Under the pieces are notes generated by a model that saw only the letters and a list, made by a program, of their open reading frames with translations, ran no database searches and had not been told where the DNA came from. A DNA stretch of 64,000 nucleotides from the NCBI GenBank assembly GCA_963691705.1, contig OY829538.1, positions 34,368,836 through 34,432,835 on the forward strand, given 5' to 3'. This DNA is from Viola odorata (lineage: Eukaryota; Streptophyta; Magnoliopsida; Malpighiales; Violaceae). Position 1 is the stretch's first letter. Each line of letters opens with the position of its first letter. The translations under genes and the position numbers were made by a program. Shown here piece by piece: positions 33,626 to 44,364 of the stretch.

Positions 33626-35517
33626 CTAAAGTTCCCTAAGGATCGCTTGGAGAAGACGAGTCTGGACTGGATCATGGACGAGCGCTGGAATCGGGGGCTT
33701 GACTGATGCGGGTGCTTCGGGGGCTCGCCTTGATGTCTCTACTTGGGCTGGATGGTCTGATGAGGATCGGGGTATTGACAAATTCGGGTAGCTAAAGTCC
33801 CCGCCAGACTTGCCGAAAACCTTCTCCACAGTAGGAGTACAACCTGTAGAGAAACTCAGCATACCTCGTGAGATACATAAATGGCCCATACCATCTAAGG
33901 TATGGACATCTAAATCTTTGAACGCTAGGGGCTCAGAAAGGTTGCTGGCATCCAGGTCTAGATTACGCAATTTAACCGCAAGCAAAGAGATAAGGGAGCC
34001 ACAAATGGGGCCTCGAGAGCTATTTTGAACATGCAGAATACCCGAGGCAACCTAAAATCCTAAGTTAACCCTACGCTTATGCTTCATGCACCACAAAAAT
34101 AAAAGCTCTTGCAATGACAACTGACCCGAGGATCCAAATCGACCCGAGTAAGTGAGGGCTAGATATCGGTGCACAATACACAAGGCAGGATCAAAAATTT
34201 CATGGGCTTTACTAGACTTAGGGTCAAAATTTGCATTGGGGTCATTAGTGAGCTCAGGAAACGCAGTAGTAGCATCAAAAACACCGGGAATCACAGTCAA
34301 AGCATTTTTATACATGGCAGAATTCAACTCATCAGGTTTAACAAAATCAAGCAAATAATTAAACTCATTAAGGGACAGTTGTTCCCATTTGTTAGCTAAT
34401 CTAAAATTGACTAAACCAGGGGTGGAAGGATTAGGACCAAATTTGCCCTTAGGCTTAAATTTATTAGATTTTACCCAAAAAGTGGTGAAGAGCTCGAGTG
34501 AGAGTTCAACAAAGATTGGGTGTTCTAAAAGAACAGTGGTTCCCAACCGATGTTGGCAACGAACTCTCGAACTCGAGATTCGATGCCCATCATGGCCAAA
34601 AATTCCAGATCTAGGCGCGCACAAGAGCTAACGCCTTTGTTGTTCAATTGATGCAGTTTATCAATAGAGGGTTTGTCGTTAAAAACTAACCAATCATGTA
34701 AGAAAGAAAGGTCAGATGTCACCTAGGTGTTGTTCCCTAGAGGGGCAGAAGGGGGACCTGGCTTCTAGGGCTCAACAGTTGAGGTGTCGGGACCTCAAGC
34801 CTTCTTGGAGGTCGAGGCTTTGACCTTGCTGGAAGATGGCAGCTTTCGCTTCTTGTCCACCGGCGTTTCTTCTACCGGCAGCTCCGCTCTGGCCGGAGTC
34901 TTCGCCTTGCCCTTCTTTGCCGCAGATTTAGCTGCGACCTCCTTCTCTCTTTTCTTCTTTTCAGCGGCTTCTTCCTCCGCTGCTCTCTGGGCCTCCAGAG
35001 CTTCAGCATCGTCATCTTCTTCTTCATCAGCCTCACCGCTCTCTCCAGTACCCTCCTCTTCGCCGGTGGTGGTCTGATCGACTTCCTCCTCCTCTGTGCC
35101 GACAGACTCCTCATCCGGACACAAGGATGTCCTTGAGGACTTCCTTCACTAAGAGGTTGAGCTCGGGGGCCAAAACATCATCAATGACGACATCCAAAGG
35201 GAGCTTCCTAGCCGTTGGCGTCGCCTTTTCGGGGGCGGGCTTGGTTTTAGGCTTGACGGTCGTAGATCCAGGAGGGAGCTTGATTTCAAGGTCAGCGTCA
35301 TCCTCAGCGGGAGTGAACTCCGCGGCTCGGGATTCAGAAGGTGGTGACGACGCTGGGGGCTGTGGAATTGGGGTGCCGTGGGTGGAGGGAGGAGTGGCTG
35401 TTTTGAAAGACGTAGGGGTGGTGGAGAGAGATTTTGATTTTGACGAAGCCGGGCTTCAGGGCCCTCAGGGTGTGGTCCTACGGTAAGTTTTTTGATGGGT
35501 TTCTTGGTCTTAGCCAT
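33626..35517 (-). pseudogene. Extra post-pol ORF of element C
   Basis: ATG at 35517 (MAKTKKPIKKL) begins a Pro-rich N terminus. After a frameshift near 35150 comes an acidic stretch (GTEEEEVDQTTTGEEEG then DEEEDDDAEALEAQRAAEEEA), a basic K/A-rich segment and a PVDKKRK motif that could serve as a nuclear signal. The conserved domain follows: FLHDWLVFNDKPSIDKL, LDLEFLAMMGIESRVREF, NIGWEPLFF, YKNALTVIPGVFDATTAFPEL, LWCMKHKRRVNLGF, LAFKDLDVHTLDGMGHLCIS. Interruptions lie near 34795-34722, 34525 and 34052-33985. Counterpart of 25675-27393 in element B and easier to follow. No membrane segment is apparent. Confidence 0.65.
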
Positions 35518-36085
35518 GGCTGATGGTGATGGGGGAGAACAGTGGTGAAGGAGACGTTTGAGAGAGATAGTGAGTACTTGGTGTTTGAGAGAGAGAGTGT
35601 TTTGTTGTTGTGACGCGGGCATTAAATGGCGCAGCTTTTTCATTAATGACACTTTTCTGTCCCTTTGTCAGATGACGTGGTGCCTTGGGCTTGAAGAACA
35701 ACGGCCCGTGAGTATCCCAACCACCTAAAAAGGAGGAAAAACTTTTCAAAATTTAAAAAAGGAGGTAGTTAAATAGGATATTGACAAAAGGAGAGAATAA
35801 AGGTTAATGATTACTAATAAAAAGGAATAAAATCGTTCTGGGAAAAGAAAAGGTCGGAGATTAAGGGATATAAACAAGCGATAAAACACGTAAATAAAAT
35901 CAGAGGCAAAATAAAAATAAAAATAGAAAAATCTAAAAGATATGGAAAAGATAAAGGGAAGAGAGAGAGATGGAACGACATATGAAATGCCTTCAATGGG
36001 GCCTGTTTAAGCGTCGGGGCCTCGACGTTGTTATGTTGATCTAGGTCTCGACAGGTGGAGGGTCCACCATCATTTCTTCCACGGT
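35518..36085 (-). other. Spacer between integrase and extra ORF in element C
   Basis: Non-coding, AT- and purine-rich; equivalent of 27394-27971 in element B, with which it shares the TCTCGACAGGTGGAGG words next to the integrase end. Confidence 0.5.
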
Positions 36086-37260
36086 TTAGGGCTTGAATCC
36101 TTCGTAGAAGGGTTTTAGCCTGTGGCCGTTTACTTTGAAAATCATTCCAGTCTCTGGGTTCTGAATTTCCACTACACCATGGTCATAAACTGTCGTGACC
36201 ATGAAAGGTCCTATCCATTTAGACTTGAGCTTTCCTGCAAATAATTGCAAACGAGAGTTGTACAATAACACTTTCTGGCCAACAACAAAAGATTTGGGAC
36301 GGAGATGCTTATTGTGGTAAGCTTTGGTCTTACCCTTGTAGAGCAAGGCATTTTCATAACCATCATCTCGCAATTCCTCCAACTCTTGGATCTGTAAGCG
36401 CCTGTGCTAACTAGCCTGCCCTAGATCCGTGTTTACTTTCCGAATGGCCCAGAAAGCCTTATACTCTATCTCCACTAGGAGATGGCACAACTTTCCATAC
36501 ACAAGTCTGTAGGGAGTCATACCAATCGGGGTCTTGAAAGCTGTCCGGTAAGCCCATAAGGCATCGTCTAGCTTTAAGCTCCAATCCTTTCGGGATTGAT
36601 TGACTGTCTTCTCCAAAATGGCCTTGATTTCCCAGTTGGACACTTCAGCTTGACCATTGGTCTCAGGGTGATACGCTGTGGAAGTTCTATGGTAGACTCC
36701 ATTCTTGTTTAGAATTGTGGACACGATACGGTTGCAAAAGTGGGTGCCTCGATCACTGACCAGGGCACGAGGTGTACCAAATCTATTGAAGATATGAGAG
36801 CGCAGAAAGTTTACAACCATTTTCGCATCATCTGTTCTGGTGGCCTTGGCCTCTATCCACTTTGAAACGTAATCCACTGCAAGGAGGATATAGATGTGGC
36901 CAAATGAGCTTGGAAATGGGCCCATGAAATCTATGCCCCAGATATTGAAGATTTCACACACAATGATACTGGTCAGAGGCATCTGATTCCTGGCCCCGAT
37001 ATTCCCCGTGACTTGGCATCGGGGGCATGAAGCGCAAAACAAGTAGTTATCTTTATAGATTGATGGCCAGTAGAGACCGACTTCTAAAATTTTGAGGGCA
37101 GTTTTCTTGGCCGCGAAATGACCTCCTTCAGAATGACAAAATTTCAGGATCGAGGGCACCTCATCCATGGTCACACAACAGTGAATTATCTGATCTGAGC
37201 AGTGCTTCCACAAATAGGGGCTATCCCAAATATAGTATTTGGCTTGTCTTCTGATTCTGG
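36086..37260 (-). pseudogene. Element C integrase
   Basis: Zinc-binding region with HSEGGHF and CASCPRC near 37030-37130; catalytic core with IDFMGPF (Asp about 36930), LVSDRGTHF (Asp about 36750) and [10 protein letters not shown] (Glu about 36650); then [11 protein letters not shown] and [16 protein letters not shown] stop at 36407-36409 separates the core from the C-terminal part (36086-36382), which has [18 protein letters not shown] and [12 protein letters not shown]. All three DDE residues are present, unlike the copy in B. It is continuous with the RNase H region upstream. Confidence 0.9.
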
Positions 37261-38985
37261 TGCAAGGGGAGGAGTCCGCTGGATAGATGCCAGTAGCACA
37301 AAAATTAGCAATGTCGGAGAACCATGGAAACTGGACTGCCTGGGCTAGATAAAGTTGCTCGTCTTGAAAAGTTTCACAGATAGGCACTAGCGAATCATCT
37401 TCCTGGGCTGGAAGTCTGCTGAGATGATCTACCACTAGATTTTCTCTTCCTGCCTTATCCTTGATCAAGATGTTAAATTCTTGGAGCAACAAGATCCAAC
37501 GGATCAATCGAGGCTTTGCGTCAGCCTTTGTCAACAAGTATTTCAAGGTCGAGTGATCGGAGTACACGAGAACATGGGTTCCCAAAAGGTACTGTCTGAA
37601 CTTGTTGAGGGCGTAAACAACTGCCAAGAGTTCCTTCTCTGTGGTGGTGTAGTTTTGCTGGACTGGATCCAATAGTTTTGAGGCATAATAAATGACATAA
37701 GTCTCCTTGTCTTTCTTCTGACCCAAAACGGCACCGAGGGCTTGATTGCTAGCGTCGCACATGACCTCAAAAGGTAAGGACCAATCGGGGGCACGAATAA
37801 TCGGGGTCGAGATAAGTCTATTTTTGAGAAGTTCGAAGGTGTCTCTACATTTCTCATCAAAATAAAAAATAACTTCCTTCAGGAGTAGGCGGCACATGGG
37901 CTGGGCAATTTTGGAAAAATCTTTGATAAACCGGCGTGCCCTAGAAACGATCGCACATCGCGAACACATGCTGGGTAAGGTAGGGATTCAATCACCTCTA
38001 TCTTGGCCTTGTCGACCTCAATTCCCTTGGCCGAGACAATATGACCCAGGACGAGGCCTCGATCTACCATGAAATGGCATTTCTTGAAATTCAAGACAAA
38101 ATCGGTTTCTATGCAATGTTCTAAGCACTTCTTTAATTTGGAAAGGCATTCTAAGAAAGAATTTCCATATACCGTGAAGTCGTCCATAAAGACCTTGATA
38201 CCATCTTCAACTAGTTCAGAGAAAATGCTCACCATGCACCGCTGAAAGGTGGCGGGGGCATTACACAAGCCGAAGGGCATACGTCTGTAAGCAAAGGTGG
38301 TATTTTCCTAGTCTTTGGGGGCTACTAGGATCTGGTGGAAACCGGAGTAATCGTCTAGACAACAATAATGAGTCATGCCCACGAGACGTTCTAGCATTTG
38401 GTCAATGAAAGGAAGGGGAAAATGATCTTTTATGGTGGCAACATTCAAGCGGCGGTAATCAATACACACTAGCCACCCATTCTGGATCCGAGTGGGGATG
38501 GATTCGCCATCTTGTCCGATGGTAATTGTGATACCAGTTTTCTTGGGCATGACCTGAATAGGACTGACCCAAGGGCTATCAGAGATGGGGTAGATAACTC
38601 CCACATCAAGCAATTTCAGCACTTCCTTCCTCACTACGTCCATCATGGGTGGATTCAATTGGCGCTGAGGTTGACGAACGGTCTTACTAGCATCTTCTAA
38701 GTGGATGTGGTGAGTGCATAGTGCTGGCGACAAGCCCTTGATATCCGCTATGGTCCAACCTATGGCTTGTCTGAATTCCTTCAGCAAGGAAATCAGTGCG
38801 GATTCCTCAGAAAAGTTGAGCTTGTTGGTGACAATAACGGGCAGAGAGCCATTGGGGCCTAGATAGGCATACTTCAGATGGGAAGGCAGCTCCTTCAATT
38901 CGAGTGCTAGAGCTAGATCAATGGATGGAGCTAACTTGACATGGTCTGGGCAATTTGGGGACACCGCTGAGGGCTCATATGGGAC
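37261..38985 (-). pseudogene. Element C reverse transcriptase and RNase H
   Basis: From the upstream end: PPMMDVVRKEVLKLLDVGVIYP (fingers), WLVCIDYRRLN, DHFPLPFIDQMLERL, then a break at 38281-38308 where a short segment including a stop separates the DDYSGFHQI part from [16 protein letters not shown] lies near 38190. A deletion/frameshift follows near 37960, where the end of the palm joins [12 protein letters not shown]. RNase H has VMCDASN (residue 72 of the frame starting 37969), [10 protein letters not shown] and VYSDHSTL, and ends in VVDHLSRLP near 37400. All catalytic motifs are legible but the enzyme cannot be made as one chain. Confidence 0.88.
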
Positions 38986-39735
38986 AACAACACACTCTTC
39001 TAGGGCAGCGACGGCGGAATGTAGCTCAGGTGGAGTGGAAAGTGTCGAGGCCACGACATCTAGAAGAGATGGTATCAGACTCCTGTCAAAGGCAAATTGT
39101 AAAGGGTTAGTAAAGTGAAGTGCATCAATTTCTTGAACAGAGGGATCAATCACATCAATATAATTAACACTGAAAAATTCAGAGGGGTATCGCATAACTT
39201 CTAGCATGTTGAATTTGATAATTTCCCCATCAAACTCGAGGGTGATGGTCGTATTATGAACGTCAATCTTGGCCTGGGGAGTGGCCAAAAAAGGTCATCC
39301 TAGAAGAACATCGATAGACTTGGTGGAGTCTTTATTTTCCATGGCGATAACATAAAAATCAGCTGGGAATAGGAATTCACCCACTTGGACCAAAACATCG
39401 GTGATGATCCCCTCGAGGTAGATAATAGAATGGTCGGCAAGCTAGATGGCAAGGTTTGTAGGTTTGAGAGGTTCGAGCTCGAGACTGTTATAGATAATCA
39501 AGGGCATAACATTAATTCCTGCCCCCAAGTTGCACATCGCTTTCCCGATGTCGATTGTACCGATTCGGCATGGAATGATGAACATTCCTTGATCTTTATA
39601 TTTCGGGGGTATATTCCTCTAGATATGTGCAGAAGCGTTCGCTCCTACACTGATTTTGTTAACTTCACCAAATTTGTTCTTGTTGGTGCATAGCTGCTTC
39701 AGAAACTTAGCATAGCGTGGCACATTTTTCACGGC
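38986..39735 (-). pseudogene. Element C aspartic protease and linker
   Basis: Minus strand. The protease active-site motif, DLGAGINVMP in element B, reads NLGAGINVMP here: the catalytic Asp codon is AAC (39529-39531). Downstream are a LADHSIIY stretch, VGEFLFPADFYVIAMEN and the ATPQAKIDVHN end, with stops near 39444 and 39290. The linker to reverse transcriptase (38986-39288) has CVVVPYEPSAVSP and LPSHLKYAYLG. The loss of the Asp alone would inactivate the protease. Confidence 0.8.
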
Positions 39736-40086
39736 CTAGAGAAGGGGAATGTTGATAATCACTTTGCTGAACATTTCAAAGATATCACGGTCCTCCTTTT
39801 CCTTTTTGGACTTGATCAACCTTTGGGGAAATGGGGGCTCGAGAATCTTGTGAATGTATTCCTGGGTGAATTCGGGTGGATTGGGATCATTCCTTGGGGA
39901 AGCTCTGGGAGAGTAAGGAATCCAACCTGGATTCGGCTTTTTCCAGCCCTGGTTATAGTTTTGGCCGTAGGGGGCTTGATTATACTGGCCAGCAACATTC
40001 ACTTGGGTTTCGTCTGGAATATGGGGGCATGCATCCGTGGGGTGATCCACAAAATTACAGATTTGGCAGGCCTTAACTGGTGCGGG
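39736..40086 (-). pseudogene. Element C gag, C-terminal part
   Basis: Begins next to the G insertion and contains the gag zinc knuckle CQICNFVDHPTDAC (CX2CX4HX4C), QVNVAGQYNQAPYGQNYNQGW, then directly SPRASPRNDPNPPEF and EPPFPQRLIKSKKEKEDRDIFEMFSKV. Element B has a Pro/Gln-rich and coiled-coil stretch of roughly 140 residues between the two halves (54780-55250) that is missing here, so C carries an internal deletion. The N-terminal part of this gag lies beyond element G at 44365-45365. Confidence 0.85.
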
Positions 40087-40090
40087 CTGT

Positions 40091-40982
40091 TGATACTGTC
40101 CAAGCTCCTCGGATGGATGATCAAGGCGCTTGGAGAGGGAGTAACCGGATCTAGTCCCTTGCACGGATGGTTTCCTTGAAACAAGATGGATGGATGCAGA
40201 ATATTTGATGGGGAAATGGGAGTTTAGATGCAACGGAATATAATGAGGGAAACTTTAAGGTGTTTTAATGTAAACAATAAAATGACTTAGCAAGAAGGAT
40301 TACTAAGGGTTTTTCTTTGTATTGATGAACTCTCTCAAGAACAAGCTTGAGCAACTTAATTACAAGAAAGGAAAGGGATACACAATGGCTTTTAGCTCTA
40401 GTAGCATGCGGTGCCAAGAACCCTAACAAGTTCCTTAGGCTAGGCCTAAGGGTTGGTCTAAAAGCCCTATGATGAAAATCATGGGCAAAATCAAAGACAA
40501 CCTAAATATGAAGCTAAGGCCTTCATTTTATAGGCAAAGTTATTTACAAAAGTAAAATACTAAAAATACCCTTGGACAAAGGGCTTGAGACGCTCGGCCA
40601 TGGGCTCGGCCAAGACCTCGGATGTGGCTCGGGCCTGCGAGGGCAAGATACGGCTCGGGCTGTCGAGGGCAAGACGTGGCTCGGGCCTTCGAGGGCAAGA
40701 TGCAGCATGGACCCGCGAGGGCAAGACATGGCTCGGGCCGTCGAGGGCAAGACGTGGCTCGGGCCTTCGAGGGCAAGATGGCGCACGGACCCGCGAGGGC
40801 AAGACACGTCTCTGGCCGTCGAGGGCAAGACGTGGCTCGGGCCTTCGAGGGCAAGATGGAGCGCGGGCCTGCGAGGGCAAGATGGACGTGCGAGGGCACG
40901 AGTGTGCGATGGCAAGGACGAACGCCGAGGTGAGGGCGATGCCTCGCGTGGGCCTTGAAGGTAGGCGAGCTGACTTGTATCA
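40091..40982 (-). repeat. 3' LTR of element G (892 bp)
   Basis: Direct repeat of 43379-44360. About 90 bp shorter, essentially because its internal 26-bp tandem array has three fewer units. Confidence 0.9.
40639..40905. repeat. 26-bp minisatellite in element G 3' LTR
   Basis: About ten units starting GAGGGCAAGA at 40639, 40665, 40691, 40717, 40743, 40769 and onward at exact 26-bp steps. Three unit types alternate (ending GGCTCGGGCCTTC, GACCCGC-like and GGCTCGGGCCGTC), giving a 78-bp higher-order repeat. Because 78 is a multiple of three, long frames stay open on both strands; these are not genes. Confidence 0.9.
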
Positions 40983-41815
40983 TCCCATCCCCCTTTAGAG
41001 AGATTCGTCCTCGAATCTATAGGGTCAATCCCGTGGGATGCTAAGTGGGCCAAAGCATGCTCCCGACTAGTGGCCACAAACGGATCCCATTTGAAGCTTC
41101 TCTCGGAAAAGATATGCCAAGCTGGAGGCCTTTCTAGGGCATGGCAAGTGGGCACGGTAAGGATCAGGCTCGATCGCGAAGCTAAGCCACTGCTAGTGAA
41201 GGTCGATTGTGACTCAACCCCAAAAACTACTCCAATTCGGCCAAGATGGGGAAGGGTGGTGATGTGGTCTAAGTGCGGGCCAAAAATAGTAGGCGAGTTG
41301 GCGCGGGCACTACGAATGGTCAAAGGGGTGGCGGAAGGGACTCGGGGTCCATGTGTGACCGGGAGGCCAAGTGAATGCACCAAGGTCAGAATGAAGGGCG
41401 CATGGTCCACATACCCAAAACCAAGGAGGAAAGGATCCACCAAGTCATGTGTAGGCACCTTCGGGATAATAGAAAACTCACCGCCAAAGGACCGCAAGGT
41501 GCGCAACCATGCTAGGCCAAGGAGGGCTTTCGCGTGGTTGTCCGAAGAGACCTCAAGGGACTCATCCCAAATGGGTGGCAACATAAAGTCCACCACCTCA
41601 TCCTCAAGAAGTGGTTGTGGCTTGTCTGAATCAAGACTAGAAGGTACACTCACCCTTTGCACTCGATTGTTCGGACATATATCACTCAAGTGGCCCCTTC
41701 CCGTGCAAACGGTGCAATACATGTCCCGATAGTGTGTGGGAGGAATGGAAAGGTAACTAGGACAGCAAGAGTCCTCCTCCTAAGAGGACCCATCATCCTT
41801 ACTATAAGAAGTCAT
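40983..41815 (-). pseudogene. Element G gag-like ORF with zinc knuckle
   Basis: ATG at 41815 (MTS..., as in the related fragment at 19627), then TAG 31 bases into the frame, and a clean frame from Met 41722. Residues 3-16 of the latter are CTVCTGRGHLSDIC, a CX2CX4HX4C RNA-binding knuckle. About 230 residues of unrecognised, Ser/Leu/Pro-rich sequence follow with no protease, RT or integrase motif. The frame then reads through the polypurine tract (encoding LSKGGWDD) into the 3' LTR as far as 40544. The gag capsid region expected before the knuckle is nearly absent. Probably a gag-only remnant. Confidence 0.6.
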
Positions 41816-43378
41816 AGAAGAAAACCTACAAAAGGAAACAAACATAATTGATAGCTAAAAAGGGTTAGTCCCTCCCTCACGTGTTTCACTCATGTTTATC
41901 ACTCTAGTAATCTCACAATTTTCTCTCTAAGCCCAAACCACAACCGAAGCCAACAATGACTCAAAGAATCACTAAGGCACAAGGAAAAGCAAGGACAACA
42001 AGGGATAGAAAGAAGGGTGAAGGAAAGCCGAGATAGTGATCAAAGAACAGAACTTGATTTTGATCACTAAATTGACTTAGAGTGGATAGATGTATATGCA
42101 GAAACAAAGAAAGGAAAACACCAAGACAAGCTACTCAAGAAAAGACTCAAGGAAAAGAAAATACAAAGTAAAATTCAAAACCGAAAGTATGAACAACTAA
42201 CTTGAAAACTGAAACTCAAACAAAATGCACACCTAATTGTAAACTACTACACTTCTAATGTATTCATACACACTAGTAGTCTCTTGCTTTTGACTCAATT
42301 GCAATCTATTTTTTTTTTGAATTTAGAACTTGATCACTTTTTTTTTTGATCTATGTTTTAGTTCCTTTCTTCTTCTTTTTTTTTGCAATGAGTGAAGAGA
42401 GCTCACTTGTGTGACATGTATCCTTAAAGAAAAAGAAGTGAAAGACAAGTAGTTTTACACTTTGAAATTTTTTCACTAGGTGCCAAATATTTGATGAGGT
42501 GGCACTAGTGATGAGGTGGCAAAATGTGTGAGGTGGCAAGTGAGGTGGTGTGTATGTGGCAAGTGAGGTGGCACGTGTAAGGATGCTAAACCTAGGGCCG
42601 GCTAAGTGTGGTGAGCAAGATGAAATGCTTGGCTCACAATGCAAGCAAAATACTTGGCTCACAATAGGGGTGATGTGGCCGGCTAGGAGTGGAGCTAAAT
42701 TTTTTGGCATTTAGCTAATCAACAAACAAGTCCACATGGCTCTCATGGCCACCATAGGAAGCTCCAAAAATCAGCCACTAATTACACAGGTAATATGAAG
42801 TTTAAACCACACAAACACAAAGTTTCGGAATTTTTGGCTCCCACAATAATCAAACACAAAAAGCAAAACATTTATAATGATTAACACAAAGAACACCAAC
42901 CAGACTTTCGCCTTCTGGCCACAAGGTATAGCAAAAGTGGACTAAAAATTATGCAAATCAACAGACAGACTCAAAAGACTCCGATCTACAACTTTGTAAA
43001 AGGAAGAAAAACACGATTCCAAGTGGAAGACACTCAAAACAGACGCACAATACAAGACTGTTTTTCTCGCGCGATTTCTGTACACTTTTCTTCAGAGGTC
43101 AAAAGGTGTGTAAAAATCACAGAGTCAGCAGCCGACTCAAAAAAACATTTATTCTACTCAGAAAGATCTTTAAGTACAAAAAAATTAAGATTTTTTTGGC
43201 GTAGAAAAATGACACAAAACAGAAAAGAAGACAGACTCAAAAAATGACTCTTGGACAGAAATAATCTGTCCAACACAAACGAAATAAAAGATGATATAGG
43301 GGAAGAGATTTTAATGGAGGAAATGGTAATATAACCAAGGAAAACCAGCCTAGAGACAGCTGGAGCTCCGCTACCACA
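41816..43378 (-). other. Untranslated leader of element G
   Basis: 1.56 kb between primer site and gag-like ORF. Non-coding, with TTTTTTTT runs near 42310-42380 and repeated GAGGTGGCA words at 42497-42575. Its left 900 bp is related to 19628-20545. The right 600 bp has no counterpart in the window. Confidence 0.6.
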
Positions 43379-44360
43379 TGATACGGTCCAAGCTCCTCGA
43401 ATTGATGATGAAGGCGCTTAGAGAGGGAGCAACCAGATCTAGTCCCTTGCACGGATGGTTTCCTTGAAACAAGATGGATGGATACGGAATATTTGATGGG
43501 AAAATAGGAGTTTAGATGCAGTGGAATATAATGGAGGAAACTTGAAGGTGTTTTAATGGAAACAATAAAATGACTTAGCAAGAAGGATTACTAAGGGTCT
43601 TTCTTTGTATTGATGAACTCTCTCAAGAACAAGCTTGAGCAACTTAATTACAAGAAAGGAAAGGGATACATAATGACTTTTAGCTCTAGTAGCATGCGGT
43701 GCCAAGAACCCTATCAAGTTCCTTAGGCTAGGCCTAAGGGTTGGTCTAAAAGCCCTATGATGAAAATCATGAGCAAAATCAAAGACAACCTAGAAATGAA
43801 GATAAGGCCTTCATTTTATAGGCAAAGTTATTTACAAAAGTAAAATACTAAAAACACCCTTGGATAAAGGGCTTGAGACGCTCGGCCACGGGCTCGGCCA
43901 TGGGCTCAGCCAAGACCTCAGATGTGGCTCAGGCCTGCGAGGGCAAGATACGGCTCGGGCCATCGAGGGCAAGACGTGGCTCGGGCCTTCGAGGGCAAGA
44001 TGCAGCACGGACCCGCGAGGGCAAGACACGGCTCGGGTCGTCAAGGGCAAGACGTGGCTTGGGCCTTCGAGGGCAAGATGGAGCACGGACCCACGAGGGC
44101 AAGACACGACTCGGGCCGTCGAGGGCAAGACGTGGCTCAGGCCTTCGAGGGCAAGATGGTGCGCGGCCCTGCGAGGGCAAGACATGGCTTGGGCCGTCGA
44201 GGGCAAGACGTGGCTCGGGCCTTTGAGGGCAAGATGGAGCACGGGCCTGCGAGGGCAAGACGGACGTGCGAGGGCACAAGTGAGCGATGGCAAGGAAAAA
44301 GGCCGAGGTGAGGGCGATGGCTTGCGTGCGCCTCGAAGGTAGGCGAGCTGGCTCGTATCA
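43379..44360 (-). repeat. 5' LTR of element G (982 bp)
   Basis: Direct repeat of the 3' LTR with a longer minisatellite: about 13 units of 26 bp from 43937 to 44265, three more (one 78-bp higher-order unit) than the other LTR. Outside the array the two LTRs differ at scattered positions. Confidence 0.9.
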
Positions 44361-44364
44361 CTGT

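Larger units (their letters stand above)
40091..44360 (-). mobile_element. Small non-autonomous LTR element G, inserted in element C gag
   Basis: LTRs at 40091-40982 and 43379-44360 begin TGATAC and end GTATCA on the plus strand. CTGT flanks both sides (40087-40090, 44361-44364) as a 4-bp target duplication, and the host gag frame is continuous if the insert and one CTGT are ignored. Next to the 5' LTR the minus strand has a primer site TGGTAGCGGAGCTCC (43361-43377, initiator-Met tRNA type); next to the 3' LTR it has the polypurine tract AAAGGGGGATGGGA (40983-40998). It encodes no reverse transcriptase or integrase and would need a helper. Confidence 0.88.

Noticed and set aside
25675..35517. 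Calling the extra ORFs of B and C viral envelope genes
   Set aside because: They occupy the env position but show no signal peptide, transmembrane span or furin-like site; the conserved part is a soluble-looking domain.
40544..40998. Several 100-150-codon frames on both strands over the G-element LTR array
   Set aside because: The 78-bp repeat keeps most frames open. The peptides are repeats of the minisatellite and have no start context or family.
43832..44342. Overlapping long frames in the second LTR array
   Set aside because: Same cause as in the first LTR: a tandem array with a period divisible by three, not genes.
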